Below are positions 21,932-30,000 of a stretch of DNA of 64,000 nucleotides, piece after piece. The notes below the pieces were generated by a model. The model did not search any database and was not told where the DNA came from. It was given only the letters and a program-made list of their open reading frames with translations. The DNA is from Solirubrobacter sp963736505 (lineage in GTDB: Bacteria; Actinomycetota; Thermoleophilia; Solirubrobacterales; Solirubrobacteraceae). Made by a program: the position numbers and the translations under genes. How positions within the stretch are numbered: position 1 is the stretch's first letter; each line of letters starts with the position of its first letter. The stretch covers positions 1,116,001 through 1,180,000 of the forward strand of contig CAVTOZ010000003.1 in assembly GCA_963736505.1 (NCBI GenBank), in the 5' to 3' direction.

Positions 21932-23141
21932 CGAGGGCGCGGCGCAGCGGGGCCGGCAGGCCCAGCGTGTGCAGGCGCGGCTCGGGCGCCGGCTCGGTGT
22001 CCGTCACGCGCTCCTCGGCGACGACGGCGTGCGCGGCGAGGACGATCTTCGGGTCGAAGCGGGCGCCGCTGGCGTTGTCGAGCTCGTCGAGCGCGTCGGC
22101 GTGCGAGAGCTGCGGGCCGCCGAGCGCGGTCAGCGCGCTCCAGGTGTCCGCGACGGCGACGATCCGCGATGTCAGCGGCGTGACCGGCCCGCGCAGGCCC
22201 GCGGGCCCGCCGGCGCCGTTCCACCACTCGCAGACGTGCCCGGCCTCCCAGCTGGCGCGGCTCGGATCGCGCATCGTGGCGCACGCGTAGGCGATCGGGT
22301 CGCCGCCGTCGGCGCGGCGTGCGAACGACAGCTCGGCGACGCGCGCCAGGTGGCGCCGCTCGCGGTGGTTGAGCCCGAGGTGCATCGCCAGCGCGTGGGC
22401 GTACCGCTGCGTCGCGGTCAGCGGCTCCAGCCGCCCGACCGGCCGCGTTCGCGCCGCGAACGTCAGCGCGCTCTGCGGCAGCACCGCGATCAGCGCGAAG
22501 ACGCCGAGCGCGACGACGCCGATCCGGCCCGTGAGCACGCACGTGACGGCGCCCAGCATCATCATCGCCGCGGCCGCGGGGACGGTCGCCGCGAACATCT
22601 GCACGAAGGCGGAGAACGGGCGCCCGAGCCAGAAGGGGATGTAGATGCCGGGGCCGACGGCGACGTTGACCAGCATCTGCACGGCGGCCGTGAGCAGCAG
22701 CCAGGGGAGCGCGGCGGCGGCGAGGCCGTCCATGGGGGCCAGAGCGAGCACCGAACCGGCGGCGACGGCCTCCCAGCCGTAAGCGGCGAGGTTCGCGAGG
22801 TTGCCCGCGCGGAACAGGCCTTCGCGCAGGGCGAGCGCACCGGCGATCATCGGGACGAGGCCGACGAGCAGCGCAGGAAGGGGACCGGCGACGGCGAGCG
22901 CGATCAGCGTCAGCGCCATGCTCGCGTCGAAGTTGATGCCGGCGGAGAGCGGCACGTCGTGGAAGCGCGCGATCAGACCAAGCGCCAGTAGCGCCAAGAG
23001 CAGCCCGGGACGATCCCAGCGCGAAGCGGGAGCGAGCCATAAGAACGCAGGCACCAGCGCGACGACAGCCGTGCCATGGATGGCGAGCGATGTCCGGCGG
23101 CGGGCCGTTGTCGAGATCGACGGCACGCGCGCAGCGTACAT
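21921..23141 (-). CDS. multi-helix membrane protein with degenerate HD-GYP domain
   Basis: 406 residues. About 7 hydrophobic helices fill residues 15-225. The C-terminal 170 residues align in order with the HD-GYP phosphodiesterase fold: the HHERWDGTGYP block appears as HVCEWWNGAGGPAGL, followed by SRIVAVADTWSALT and GARFDPKIV. Key residues are gone. The LLHDIGK position reads ARVAELSF with no His-Asp, and GYP is GGP. It is therefore probably catalytically dead and may bind a nucleotide or protein instead. Such domains normally hydrolyse c-di-GMP. Confidence 0.75.
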   Translation of the reverse strand: MYAARVPSISTTARRRTSLAIHGTAVVALVPAFLWLAPASRWDRPGLLLALLALGLIARFHDVPLSAGINFDASMALTLIALAVAGPLPALLVGLVPMIAGALALREGLFRAGNLANLAAYGWEAVAAGSVLALAPMDGLAAAALPWLLLTAAVQMLVNVAVGPGIYIPFWLGRPFSAFVQMFAATVPAAAAMMMLGAVTCVLTGRIGVVALGVFALIAVLPQSALTFAARTRPVGRLEPLTATQRYAHALAMHLGLNHRERRHLARVAELSFARRADGGDPIAYACATMRDPSRASWEAGHVCEWWNGAGGPAGLRGPVTPLTSRIVAVADTWSALTALGGPQLSHADALDELDNASGARFDPKIVLAAHAVVAEERVTDTEPAPEPRLHTLGLPAPLRRALATG

Positions 23142-23400
23142 ACCGTCCGCCTGGAACGTTCATAGATCAATTGGCCAGCGGACGTCCTCGGATCGTCTCG
23201 TCAGCCGGCGATAACGCCTAGCAACGCCAGTGCTGCATCACGCCCCCCTTCGCGTCATCGCTCATCTACGTCACCTTTTCGCCCGGTGGAGCGGAGTCCA
23301 CGATCGGGTCTGCGCTTGAACCTGCGCACGGACGGCCGCGACCAACGGACATCCGCCGCGGAAGGTACCCAAGGACGCGGCGATCGCGAAGGCTGATGTG
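23142..23400. other. intergenic spacer without recognised features
   Basis: Between two minus-strand genes. I see no RNA gene, strong hairpin or clear promoter. A 70-codon minus ORF here is Arg-rich, has no recognisable motif and is not reported. Confidence 0.5.
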
Positions 23401-24576
23401 TCACCGCGCCGCTCCTGCGACCGATGCCAGACCGACTCCCGCGAGCGCGCAGAAGACCGCGAGCCACAGCCCGGCGGCCTCGGTGTGGCCGGCGATCACC
23501 GCTCCGGCGGCCCCCGCACCGGCCGCGATGCCCGCATTATTGGCCGCCGCGAGCCACGCGAACGAGCGCGTTCCGGCCCCGGGGGGAGTGAGCTCGTCGA
23601 CCAGCACGTACACCGTCACGAACAAGGCCCCCAATGCCCCCCCGGCAGCTACGAGCATGAGCGCGACGATCTCCGGGCGCTCGGAGGCGGCCGCCGCGGC
23701 CGCGAGCGCGACGGCGAGCAGGAGCTGCAGGACGCCGAGCCGCTCCATCGGCGAGCGCCGCCATCTGCGCCGGCCGGCGAGCAGGCTCGCCGACGCGGTG
23801 CCGATCGCGAGCGCCGCCAGCAGCAATCCGGCGCGCGCGGGCGCGCCTTCGGTCGTGGTCAGCGCGGGGACCGCGACGTTGAGCGCGCCAAGCGCGGCGC
23901 CCGGTCCGATAAGTGACGCGATGACGAGCCAGAGCGTGGCGGGAAGATGCGAACGCGACACCGGGGAGGCCCGCTTCGGGGACGGCGCGGGCGCCAGCTC
24001 GCTGCGCGCGGCGGCCGCCGTTCCGGCCAGGAGCCCGATCGCGGAGACGATCAGCGCGCCGCTCGTGTACCCCGCCGCGGCGATCGCGGCGACCGCCAGC
24101 GGCGCGACGATCAGGGCCGCCTCCTCGCCCGCGGAGTCGAGCGCGTAGATCTCCCGCAGCCGATCCCCGCGGTCGTGCAGCGCGGTGCCCCAGACGGCGC
24201 GCGTGAACGGACCCAGGGGCGGCACCACGGCCCCGGCGAGCCCCCCGACCACGATCAGCACCGCGTCCGGCGCTCCGGCGGAACCCGTTGCCCACAGCGC
24301 GATCAGGCCGGTCGAGCAGGCGGCCGCGAACGCCACGAGCGCCGGCGGCCCGTACCGATCGACCACGCGCCCGCGTACGGGCGCGAGCGTGCTCGCGAGC
24401 AGGAAGGCGGCGACCAGGGCGCCCGTCGTCGTGGTCGAGCCGGTCTTCTCGACGGCGAACAGAACAACGCCGAGCGGCAGCATCGAGAACGCCACACGAC
24501 CCCCGAGCGATGCGAGGAGCAGGCGGCGGACCGGCCGTTCGGCCCACACAGCGCCGTAGCCCCCGAGATCCCGCAC
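23401..24576 (-). CDS. MFS transporter
   Basis: 391 residues with about 12 predicted helices. I chose GTG 24576, since anything further upstream runs into the hydrolase gene and is low complexity. After a short amphipathic start the first helix is LLLASLGGRVAFSMLPLGVVLF. Loop 2-3 carries VRGRVVDRYGPP, a degenerate MFS signature, and an Arg-rich cytoplasmic loop (GRRRWRR) separates later helices. It resembles drug/sugar-efflux-like MFS proteins. Substrate unknown. It is 34 bases downstream of the secreted hydrolase and probably co-transcribed with it. Confidence 0.82.
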   Translation of the reverse strand: MRDLGGYGAVWAERPVRRLLLASLGGRVAFSMLPLGVVLFAVEKTGSTTTTGALVAAFLLASTLAPVRGRVVDRYGPPALVAFAAACSTGLIALWATGSAGAPDAVLIVVGGLAGAVVPPLGPFTRAVWGTALHDRGDRLREIYALDSAGEEAALIVAPLAVAAIAAAGYTSGALIVSAIGLLAGTAAAARSELAPAPSPKRASPVSRSHLPATLWLVIASLIGPGAALGALNVAVPALTTTEGAPARAGLLLAALAIGTASASLLAGRRRWRRSPMERLGVLQLLLAVALAAAAAASERPEIVALMLVAAGGALGALFVTVYVLVDELTPPGAGTRSFAWLAAANNAGIAAGAGAAGAVIAGHTEAAGLWLAVFCALAGVGLASVAGAAR

Positions 24577-24610
24577 TAGACCGAAGCCTACGAGGCGCGT
24601 TCGCGCTCGG

Positions 24611-25714
24611 CTACCGGCGGCAGCGCGCGGCGTCCCCCGTGCGCTTCGCGCAGCCTTCGAGCAGCTGTGCGACGCCCCGGAAAGCGGCCAGTGCCGGAGC
24701 GGTGACGATCCGCCCCCCGCGGACCCGCCGCAGGCCCGAGTAGTCGAATGAGCTCGACGCGCCCTCGGCGGAGAGCCACGTGTACCAGTACACCCGGCCG
24801 ATCCGGAGCGTGACGCGATCATGCGCGAGCAGGCCGAGTCCCCGTGTGAGCCGCAGCGCCTGACCGCTGTCGGTCGTCTCGAACCCCTGCGTCGTCTTCA
24901 GCTTGCCCTTGGCGGCGGGCCAGGACAGCTCGGTGACCCACACGGGCATGCGCGCATCGCCGCGCGGGCGCATCTCCTTGCGCGCGAACCTGATCAGCTT
25001 GATCACGTTCTCCGGCTTGCCCGTGTACGGGTGCAGCGCGACCACGTCGAACGCGCCGTGGCCGCCGGCGTCGTAGATCGCGCGCAGCGCGAGCCAGCTC
25101 TCGTTCGGCAGCCCGGCGAGGATCGTCCGCGAGCCCGGGTCGGCCGCCTTCAGCGCGGCGTGTGCGGCCTTGAGCATGGCCACGTACGGCGGCGCCCAGG
25201 GGGCCGCGTTCCAGTAGCGCGTGAGATTCGGCTCGTTCCAGATCTGCCAGTCCCTCACCGGGCTGCGCTTCAGCTCCGGATGCTGCACCCAGAATGAGCC
25301 CTGGGGCCCGTATCGCGTGACGAGCGTGGTCAGCAATCGCGCGAAGTCGGCCGGATCGCGCGGGGGAGACGTGAGGTCGCCGGGGCTCTGCGCGGCCCAC
25401 GCGGGCGTGCCCTGCAGGACCGGCAGGACGCTCAGCCCCCGCTGCGCGGCGGCGAGGACCACGGGATCGGTGAGCGAGAAGTCGGCGTCGGCCGGCCCGT
25501 TGGGCTGGATGTCGCGCCAGTAGAACGCCGTGCGGACCGCCTCCGCGCCGCTGGACGCGACGCGGTCCCACTCGCCGACCGGGAAGCCGGGCGCGGTGAG
25601 CGGGCCGTCCGCGACGACGCCGAGCCAGCCCTGCGGCACGCGGCGATGCGCCGCCGAGGCCGGCGCGGGCGCGAGCAGGCACAGCGTCGCGAACAGGACC
25701 GCAAGCCGGAGCAT
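24611..25714 (-). CDS. secreted clan GH-A glycoside hydrolase
   Basis: 367 residues from ATG 25714, with a signal peptide (LRLAVLFATLCLLAPAPASA). A (beta/alpha)8 hydrolase is indicated by WQIWNEPN with the acid/base Glu at about 161 and VWVTELSW with the nucleophile Glu at about 262, the classical clan GH-A spacing. ALHPYTG between them is typical of GH39/GH5-like actinobacterial enzymes. No carbohydrate-binding module is seen. It is divergent from a GT4 gene, so it may trim or remodel the glycan made here, which is inference. The upstream 40 bases show no good ribosome-binding site. Confidence 0.85.
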   Translation of the reverse strand: MLRLAVLFATLCLLAPAPASAAHRRVPQGWLGVVADGPLTAPGFPVGEWDRVASSGAEAVRTAFYWRDIQPNGPADADFSLTDPVVLAAAQRGLSVLPVLQGTPAWAAQSPGDLTSPPRDPADFARLLTTLVTRYGPQGSFWVQHPELKRSPVRDWQIWNEPNLTRYWNAAPWAPPYVAMLKAAHAALKAADPGSRTILAGLPNESWLALRAIYDAGGHGAFDVVALHPYTGKPENVIKLIRFARKEMRPRGDARMPVWVTELSWPAAKGKLKTTQGFETTDSGQALRLTRGLGLLAHDRVTLRIGRVYWYTWLSAEGASSSFDYSGLRRVRGGRIVTAPALAAFRGVAQLLEGCAKRTGDAARCRR

Positions 25715-25754
25715 CGGGGGAGTCTGGCAGCGGGGGCGCTTAGGATGGCGCGCC

Positions 25755-26927
25755 ATGCGCGTCGCCCTCGTCCACGACTTCCTGCTCGACCTGCGCGGCG
25801 CCGAGCGCGTGTTCGCGGCGATCTGCGACGCCTGGCCGGAGGCCGACGTGTTCACCGCCGTCTATGACGAGCGCGGGACCGAGGGGCGCTTCGCCTCGCG
25901 CTCGCCGCAGACGTCGTTCCTGCAGCGCCTGCACCCGACCTCGCGTACGTTCCGCCCGCTGCTGCCGCTGTACCCGCACGCGATCGAGTCGCTGGACCTG
26001 CGCGGCTACGACGCCGTCGTGTCGTCCTCGAGCGCGTGGGCGCACGGGGTGCTGATCGATCCCGGCGCCGTGCACGTCTGCTACTGCCACAACCCGTTCC
26101 GCTACGCGTGGTCCGAGCGCGAGGCGACGCTGGCCGCGCGCAACCCGCTCACGCGCCCGGCGCTGCGCCTGCTGCTCTCGCGCTGGCGCCAGTGGGACTC
26201 GATCGCGGCCCGGCGCGTGGACACCTACGTCGCCAACTCGGCGATCACGGCGGCGCGGCTGCGGCGCTACTTCGGCCGCGAGGCCGAGGTCCTGCACCCG
26301 CCGGTCGAGCTGTCGCGCTTCGCACCGGGACCGGTGGGAGCGCACTACCTCGTGCTCGCGGAGCTGATGGCGCACAAGCGCATCGACGTGGCGATCCGGG
26401 CGTTCAACGCGCTCCGCGCGCCGCTGGTGGTCGTCGGCGACGGGCCGGAATGGCGCCGGCTGCGGCGGCTCGCGGGCCCGACGGTGCGGCTCACCGGGCG
26501 CCTCGACGACGGCGGCGTGGCGGAGCTGCTGCGCAGCGCCCGCGCGCTCGTGGTGACCGCGTCGGAGGAGTTCGGCATCGCCGCCGTCGAGTCGCTCGCG
26601 TCCGGCCGGCCGGTGATCGCCCTGCGCTCCGGCGGCGTGGTCGAGACCGTCGAGGAGGGCGTGACGGGCACGTTCTACGACGACGGTGACGATCCCCGCG
26701 CGCTCGCGGCGGCGGTCCAGCGCTTCGCGCCGATGCGGATCGATCCCGCCGACTGCGTGGCCGCCGCGGCGCGGTACGGGATCCCGCGCTTCCAGGAGCG
26801 GCTACGCGCCATTGTTTCGGACGCCGTCGCCGGAGAGCGGGCACCAAGGGCGCCAGAGCGTCCAATCGGCGGTCTGCTGCCGCTTCGAGGTGGGCGCCGC
26901 GACGCACATCTCATGAGGATCCGTTAA
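25755..26927 (+). CDS. family 4 glycosyltransferase
   Basis: 390 residues from ATG 25755; a longer reading frame upstream overlaps the divergent hydrolase and is not used. N-terminal VALVHDFLLDLRGAERVF and the HNPFRYAW block are typical of the WbaZ/mannosyltransferase branch. The donor domain has LAELMAHKRIDVAIRAF and the E-x7-E motif in EEFGIAAVESLASGRPV. It is likely a mannosyl- or similar transferase for the local polysaccharide. The last ~25 residues are basic and not part of the fold. Confidence 0.92.
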   Translation: MRVALVHDFLLDLRGAERVFAAICDAWPEADVFTAVYDERGTEGRFASRSPQTSFLQRLHPTSRTFRPLLPLYPHAIESLDLRGYDAVVSSSSAWAHGVLIDPGAVHVCYCHNPFRYAWSEREATLAARNPLTRPALRLLLSRWRQWDSIAARRVDTYVANSAITAARLRRYFGREAEVLHPPVELSRFAPGPVGAHYLVLAELMAHKRIDVAIRAFNALRAPLVVVGDGPEWRRLRRLAGPTVRLTGRLDDGGVAELLRSARALVVTASEEFGIAAVESLASGRPVIALRSGGVVETVEEGVTGTFYDDGDDPRALAAAVQRFAPMRIDPADCVAAAARYGIPRFQERLRAIVSDAVAGERAPRAPERPIGGLLPLRGGRRDAHLMRIR

Positions 26928-27147
26928 AACACACCGGCCGCGGGCACAATCAGCGTAACCCCGTGGCATGATTCGGGTTGTCTGTTGTGCGCGGGGTGAC
27001 CTGCGCTCTGGGTGTGTCGCTTCGGTCACAAGCTTAGCGGCCTCACCTGGACCCCTCGGGGGCGAACGCTCGAGCCTGGGCGAATCGCCCACCAAGCGAC
27101 TCACAGCCTGCGGCGCCGGCCGGTTCCGCAGGGCCTGAAAACGGTAG
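26928..27147 (+). other. structured intergenic region upstream of the sigma gene
   Basis: No coding sequence is supported. Three GC-rich hairpins stand in a row: 27051-27062 (CCCC/GGGG), 27077-27091 (TGGGCGA/TCGCCCA) and 27107-27132 (CCTGCGG/CCGCAGG). They could be a terminator series for the preceding gene or part of a small RNA. I cannot match the region to a known RNA family. Confidence 0.3.
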
Positions 27148-27176
27148 TTGCAGGATCAACCATTTACAGCTATAAT
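27148..27176 (+). promoter_or_regulatory. sigma-70-type promoter of the sigma factor gene
   Basis: A perfect -10 TATAAT at 27171-27176 is preceded by 17 bases and then TTGCAG at 27148-27153, whose first three bases match the -35 consensus. The segment is conspicuously AT-rich for this DNA. Transcription would start near 27183, giving a leader of about 15 bases before the TTG start at 27198. Confidence 0.7.
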
Positions 27177-27198
27177 TCCAACAACCAGAGTTGGAATT
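27174..27198. promoter_or_regulatory. operator-like inverted repeat over -10, start site and start codon
   Basis: Perfect 9-base arms AATTCCAAC (27174-27182) and GTTGGAATT (27190-27198) flank the 7-base spacer AACCAGA. The left arm covers the end of the -10 box and the right arm ends in the first base of the TTG start codon. A dimeric repressor here would block transcription. As RNA only the right arm would be transcribed, so a DNA operator is more likely than an RNA hairpin. Confidence 0.5.
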
Positions 27199-28097
27199 TG
27201 ATACGGAAGGACCCCAAAACGCCCACTATCACCGATACCCCGCGCCGCAAGACCGAGACCGAGCACGCCGCCGATCCGACGCTCGACTCGCTCCAGCTGC
27301 TCCTGCGCGAGGCTGGTCGGTACCCGCTGCTCAAGCCTTCCGAGGAGATCGAGCTCGCGAAGCGCATCGAGAAGGGGGACCTGGCCGCCAAGGAGCGCAT
27401 GATCAACTCCAACCTTCGCCTGGTCGTCGCCAACGCGCGCCGCTATCAGGGCCAGGGCCTTGCCCTCGGCGACCTGATCCAGGAAGGGATGCTGGGCCTG
27501 ATCCGAGCGGTCGAGAAGTTCGACTGGCGTAAGGGCTTCCGCTTCTCCACGTACGCGACGCTGTGGATCCGGCAGGCGATCCAGCGCGGGCTGGAGAACA
27601 CGAGCCGCACGATCCGCCTCCCGGTCCACGTGGCGCAGCGCTCCCGCAAGGTCGGGCGCATCGAGCGCGAGCTGACGACCAAGCTGGGTCACGAGCCCTC
27701 TGACGAGGAGATCGCCTCGGCGGCTGACCTGCCGCTCGAGGACGTGATCGAGATCCGCAAGGCCGACCGCGCCGTGGTCAGCCTCGACAAGCCGGTCGGC
27801 GACGATGGCGACACCGCCTTCGGCGACCTGCTGGCGATCGAGACGCCCGCCGTGGACGAGGAGGTCCACGAGGCGCTCAAGTCCGAGACGCTGCTCACCG
27901 CCATCGCCGAGCTCCCCGAGCCCGAGCGTGACGTGATCGAGATGCGCTTCGGCGCCGGCGACCGGGAGCCGCAGACGCTCTCGCAGGCCGGCCGCAAGCT
28001 CGGTGTCTCCACCGAGCGGGCGCGTCAGATCGAGGAGCGCGCGCTGAAGCGCCTCTCGCAGCGCCCGGAGCTCATCGCTCTGCGCGAAGCCGCCTAG
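27198..28097 (+). CDS. primary-like sigma-70 factor (RpoD/group 2 type)
   Basis: 299 residues from TTG 27198. This start is chosen because the promoter places the transcript start near 27183, excluding the longer frame. Regions in order: 1.2 (DSLQLLLREAGRYPLL), 2.1-2.4 (NLRLVVANARRYQGQGLALGDLIQEG, then FSTYATLWIRQAIQRGL), 3.0 (SRTIRLPVHV), 3.1-3.2, and 4.1-4.2 ending with the helix-turn-helix GVSTERARQIEERALKRL. There is no long region 1.1, so it is a short primary-like or group 2 factor. It sits inside the glycan region and is convergent with the GT2 gene. Confidence 0.94.
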   Translation: MIRKDPKTPTITDTPRRKTETEHAADPTLDSLQLLLREAGRYPLLKPSEEIELAKRIEKGDLAAKERMINSNLRLVVANARRYQGQGLALGDLIQEGMLGLIRAVEKFDWRKGFRFSTYATLWIRQAIQRGLENTSRTIRLPVHVAQRSRKVGRIERELTTKLGHEPSDEEIASAADLPLEDVIEIRKADRAVVSLDKPVGDDGDTAFGDLLAIETPAVDEEVHEALKSETLLTAIAELPEPERDVIEMRFGAGDREPQTLSQAGRKLGVSTERARQIEERALKRLSQRPELIALREAA

Positions 28098-28100
28098 CCG

Positions 28101-28961
28101 CTAACGCCTGATCACCACTTCGAGGAGCGCGCTCAATTGAGCGCGCTCCTTGTCGTTGGGGCGCTTCACGGCGGCCCGCGTGGCGAACGTGACCAGCTGC
28201 GCGGCGTCGTCGAGCGCCGCCCGGCCGCGCCTGGCCATCACCGCGTGGCGGGCGCGCGCGAGCGCGGCGTAGGGCTCGCCGCCGCGGTGGATGCTGTGGC
28301 CGCCGGTGTGCCTGAGCACGAGCTGCGGGTGATAGACGGTGCGCACGCCCGCGTCCCTCGCCCGCAGGCAGAGCTCCATGTCCTCCGCATACAGGTGGAT
28401 GGCCGGGTCGAACGGGAGGCGCCTGAACGTCTCGGTACGCGCCGCCAGGCACGCGGCGATCGCCCAGCCGACGGTGGTCGGGCGGTGGTTGCGATACGGC
28501 TCGGCGCGAGCGCGGATCGCGCGCGGGAGCAGCGGGATCGCCGCGGGGATGAACGCGCCGAGCGTGCCCGGGAGCGGGTGCGCGCTGCGCTGCACGCTGC
28601 CGTCCGGGTTCAGCAGCCGCGGCGCGTGCAGGCCCTCGTGGGCCCGCGCGATCGCCGCCAGCCGCGGCAGCGAGTCGTCGAGCGCCTCGATGTCGGGGTT
28701 CAGCAGGACCGTCACGTCCTCGGTGACCCGCTCCACGCCCGCGTTGGTCGCCGCCCCGAAGCCGGGGTTGTCGCGCCGCAGGACCACCTCGGCGCCATGC
28801 TCGGCCGCGAGCTCGGCCCCGCCGTCGCCGGCGCCGGTGTCGACGACGACCAGGCGCGGCGCGTCGATCCCGCGCAGCGAGCCGAGCAGCGCCGCGAGTT
28901 CCTCGCGCGACTCGTGCAGGACGACGACGGCCGCGTAGGAGGGGCGATCGCCGCGCGTCAT
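28101..28961 (-). CDS. family 2 glycosyltransferase (rhamnosyltransferase-like)
   Basis: 286 residues from ATG 28961, sharing ATGA with the stop of the interrupted GT4 gene upstream. GT-A fold: YAAVVVLHESREELAALL, VVVDTGAGDGG, then DNPGFGAATNAG and the metal-binding LLNPDIEAL. AEDMELCLRARDAG is the ED-x-D block of this family. It is similar to dTDP-rhamnosyltransferases (RfbF/WbbL-like), which is consistent with a rhamnose-containing surface polymer. The sugar is inferred. The final 50 bases include a perfect palindrome. It is likely co-transcribed with the interrupted GT4 gene. Confidence 0.92.
   Translation of the reverse strand: MTRGDRPSYAAVVVLHESREELAALLGSLRGIDAPRLVVVDTGAGDGGAELAAEHGAEVVLRRDNPGFGAATNAGVERVTEDVTVLLNPDIEALDDSLPRLAAIARAHEGLHAPRLLNPDGSVQRSAHPLPGTLGAFIPAAIPLLPRAIRARAEPYRNHRPTTVGWAIAACLAARTETFRRLPFDPAIHLYAEDMELCLRARDAGVRTVYHPQLVLRHTGGHSIHRGGEPYAALARARHAVMARRGRAALDDAAQLVTFATRAAVKRPNDKERAQLSALLEVVIRR
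28123..28150. terminator. 28-base perfect palindrome, sigma-gene terminator inside GT2 coding end
   Basis: Arms AGGAGCGCGCTCAA and TTGAGCGCGCTCCT are fully complementary and start 25 bases past the sigma-gene stop. The palindrome lies in the last 17 codons of the convergent GT2 gene, so it both codes protein and probably ends the sigma transcript. Confidence 0.65.
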
Positions 28962-29977
28962 CTCCGCGGCCCCGCGATCGCGGCGTCGATGGCATCGGCC
29001 ATTCGCGCGGCCGAGGCGGCCACGTCGAACGCCTCCGCCCGGCGGCGGGCGGCGGCGGGAGCGGCGGGGTCGGCGAGGACCGCGCGGAGCGCGGCGACCG
29101 CGGCCGCCGCGTCGCCGGGCGGGTAGAGGCGGCCGGCGCCGTCGGTGACGATCTCCAGCGGGCCCGCCGCCGCGGGGGCGACGACCGGGCGGCCGCAGGC
29201 GAGCGCCTCGACGAGGGCGAGGCCGAACGGCTCCTCGTCGGCGCAGTGCAGCAGCACGTGCGCGTTCGCGAGCGCCTCGCGGGCGTCGACGTGGCCCGCG
29301 AACGTGACGTTCTCGCCGGCCGCGCTCCGCGCAGCGCGTCAGCGCCCGCCGTCGCCTGGCAGCGGCGCGCCGGCGAGCGTCAGGCGCAGCTCCGGCATCC
29401 GCGCGGCGATCTCGAGCGCGAGGTCGGGCCGCTTCCACGCCACCAGCGCGCCGAGGAACAGCGCCCGGGGCGGCCCTTCCGGGGGCGGCGTGGGCGAGAA
29501 CGCGCCGAGGTCGACGCCGGGATGGAGGATCGCCGCGTCGAGCTCGCCGGCGACGGCGCGCGACGCGGCGACGATCCGGTCGGCGCGCTTCGCCGCGGTG
29601 TGGACGGCCGTGCGCAGCGCGTCGTGGTGGATGTCGTGCAGGACCGCCACCGTGGGCGGCCGCCGCGGGATCGCCGCCAGCGCCAGCACCGCCCGCGAGC
29701 TCCAGGCCACGAGCGCCGCCGGCCGCCGCCGATGCGCGAGGCCGCCGACCTCCCATGCCATCCGGGCGAGACCCCCGGCGTGCCGCGCCGTCAGCCGCAG
29801 CGCGCCGCCCGCGATCTCCGCGTGCGCGAGGCCGGCCGAGTTCACCGCGTCCGCCAGCGGGCCGGCTGGACACGCGACAAGGACGGGTCGGGGAAGGCGC
29901 GTGGCGCAGTCCAGCAGCACGCGCTCGGCGCCGCCGAGGACGCCGGAGTAGGAGGCGATCAGGACCGGTCCCGTCAT
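28958..29977 (-). pseudogene. family 4 glycosyltransferase interrupted by an in-frame TGA
   Basis: One continuous frame of about 339 codons reads as a normal GT4 enzyme except for TGA at 29341-29339 (codon 213). Before it is the N-terminal half (SGVLGGAERVLLDCATRL, LFLGALVAWKRPDLALEIAARM). After it the donor half continues without frame change: GENVTFAGHVDAREAL, then EEPFGLALVEALACGRPVV with the E-x7-E motif. No other lesion is seen. CGA to TGA is a single transition. TGA is followed by C, the leakiest context, so some readthrough is possible. A sequencing error is the other explanation. ATG 29977 is the likely start. It is coupled to the GT2 gene. Confidence 0.85.
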
Positions 29978-30000
29978 TCGCCGCACTAGCATCGCGCTCC

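Noticed and set aside
23255..23467. 70-codon minus-strand ORF upstream of the MFS gene
   Set aside because: Arg-rich, no ribosome-binding site or motif, and it overlaps the MFS 3' end.
26924..26950. TTAAAA ... CACAAT as a promoter
   Set aside because: Spacing is only 15 bases and the -10 match is weak.
27012..27031. GTGTG...CACAA as a Rex operator
   Set aside because: The half-sites are spaced by 10 bases instead of 8 and the outer T and inner A of the consensus are missing.
27012..27197. Upstream extension of the sigma factor frame
   Set aside because: The clear promoter at 27148-27176 lies inside it, and the extra residues have no sigma-factor similarity.
29321..29341. TGA as selenocysteine with a following hairpin
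   Set aside because: The stem after TGA lacks the bulged U and loop G-U of bacterial SECIS elements, GT4 enzymes have no Sec, and no sel genes are visible.
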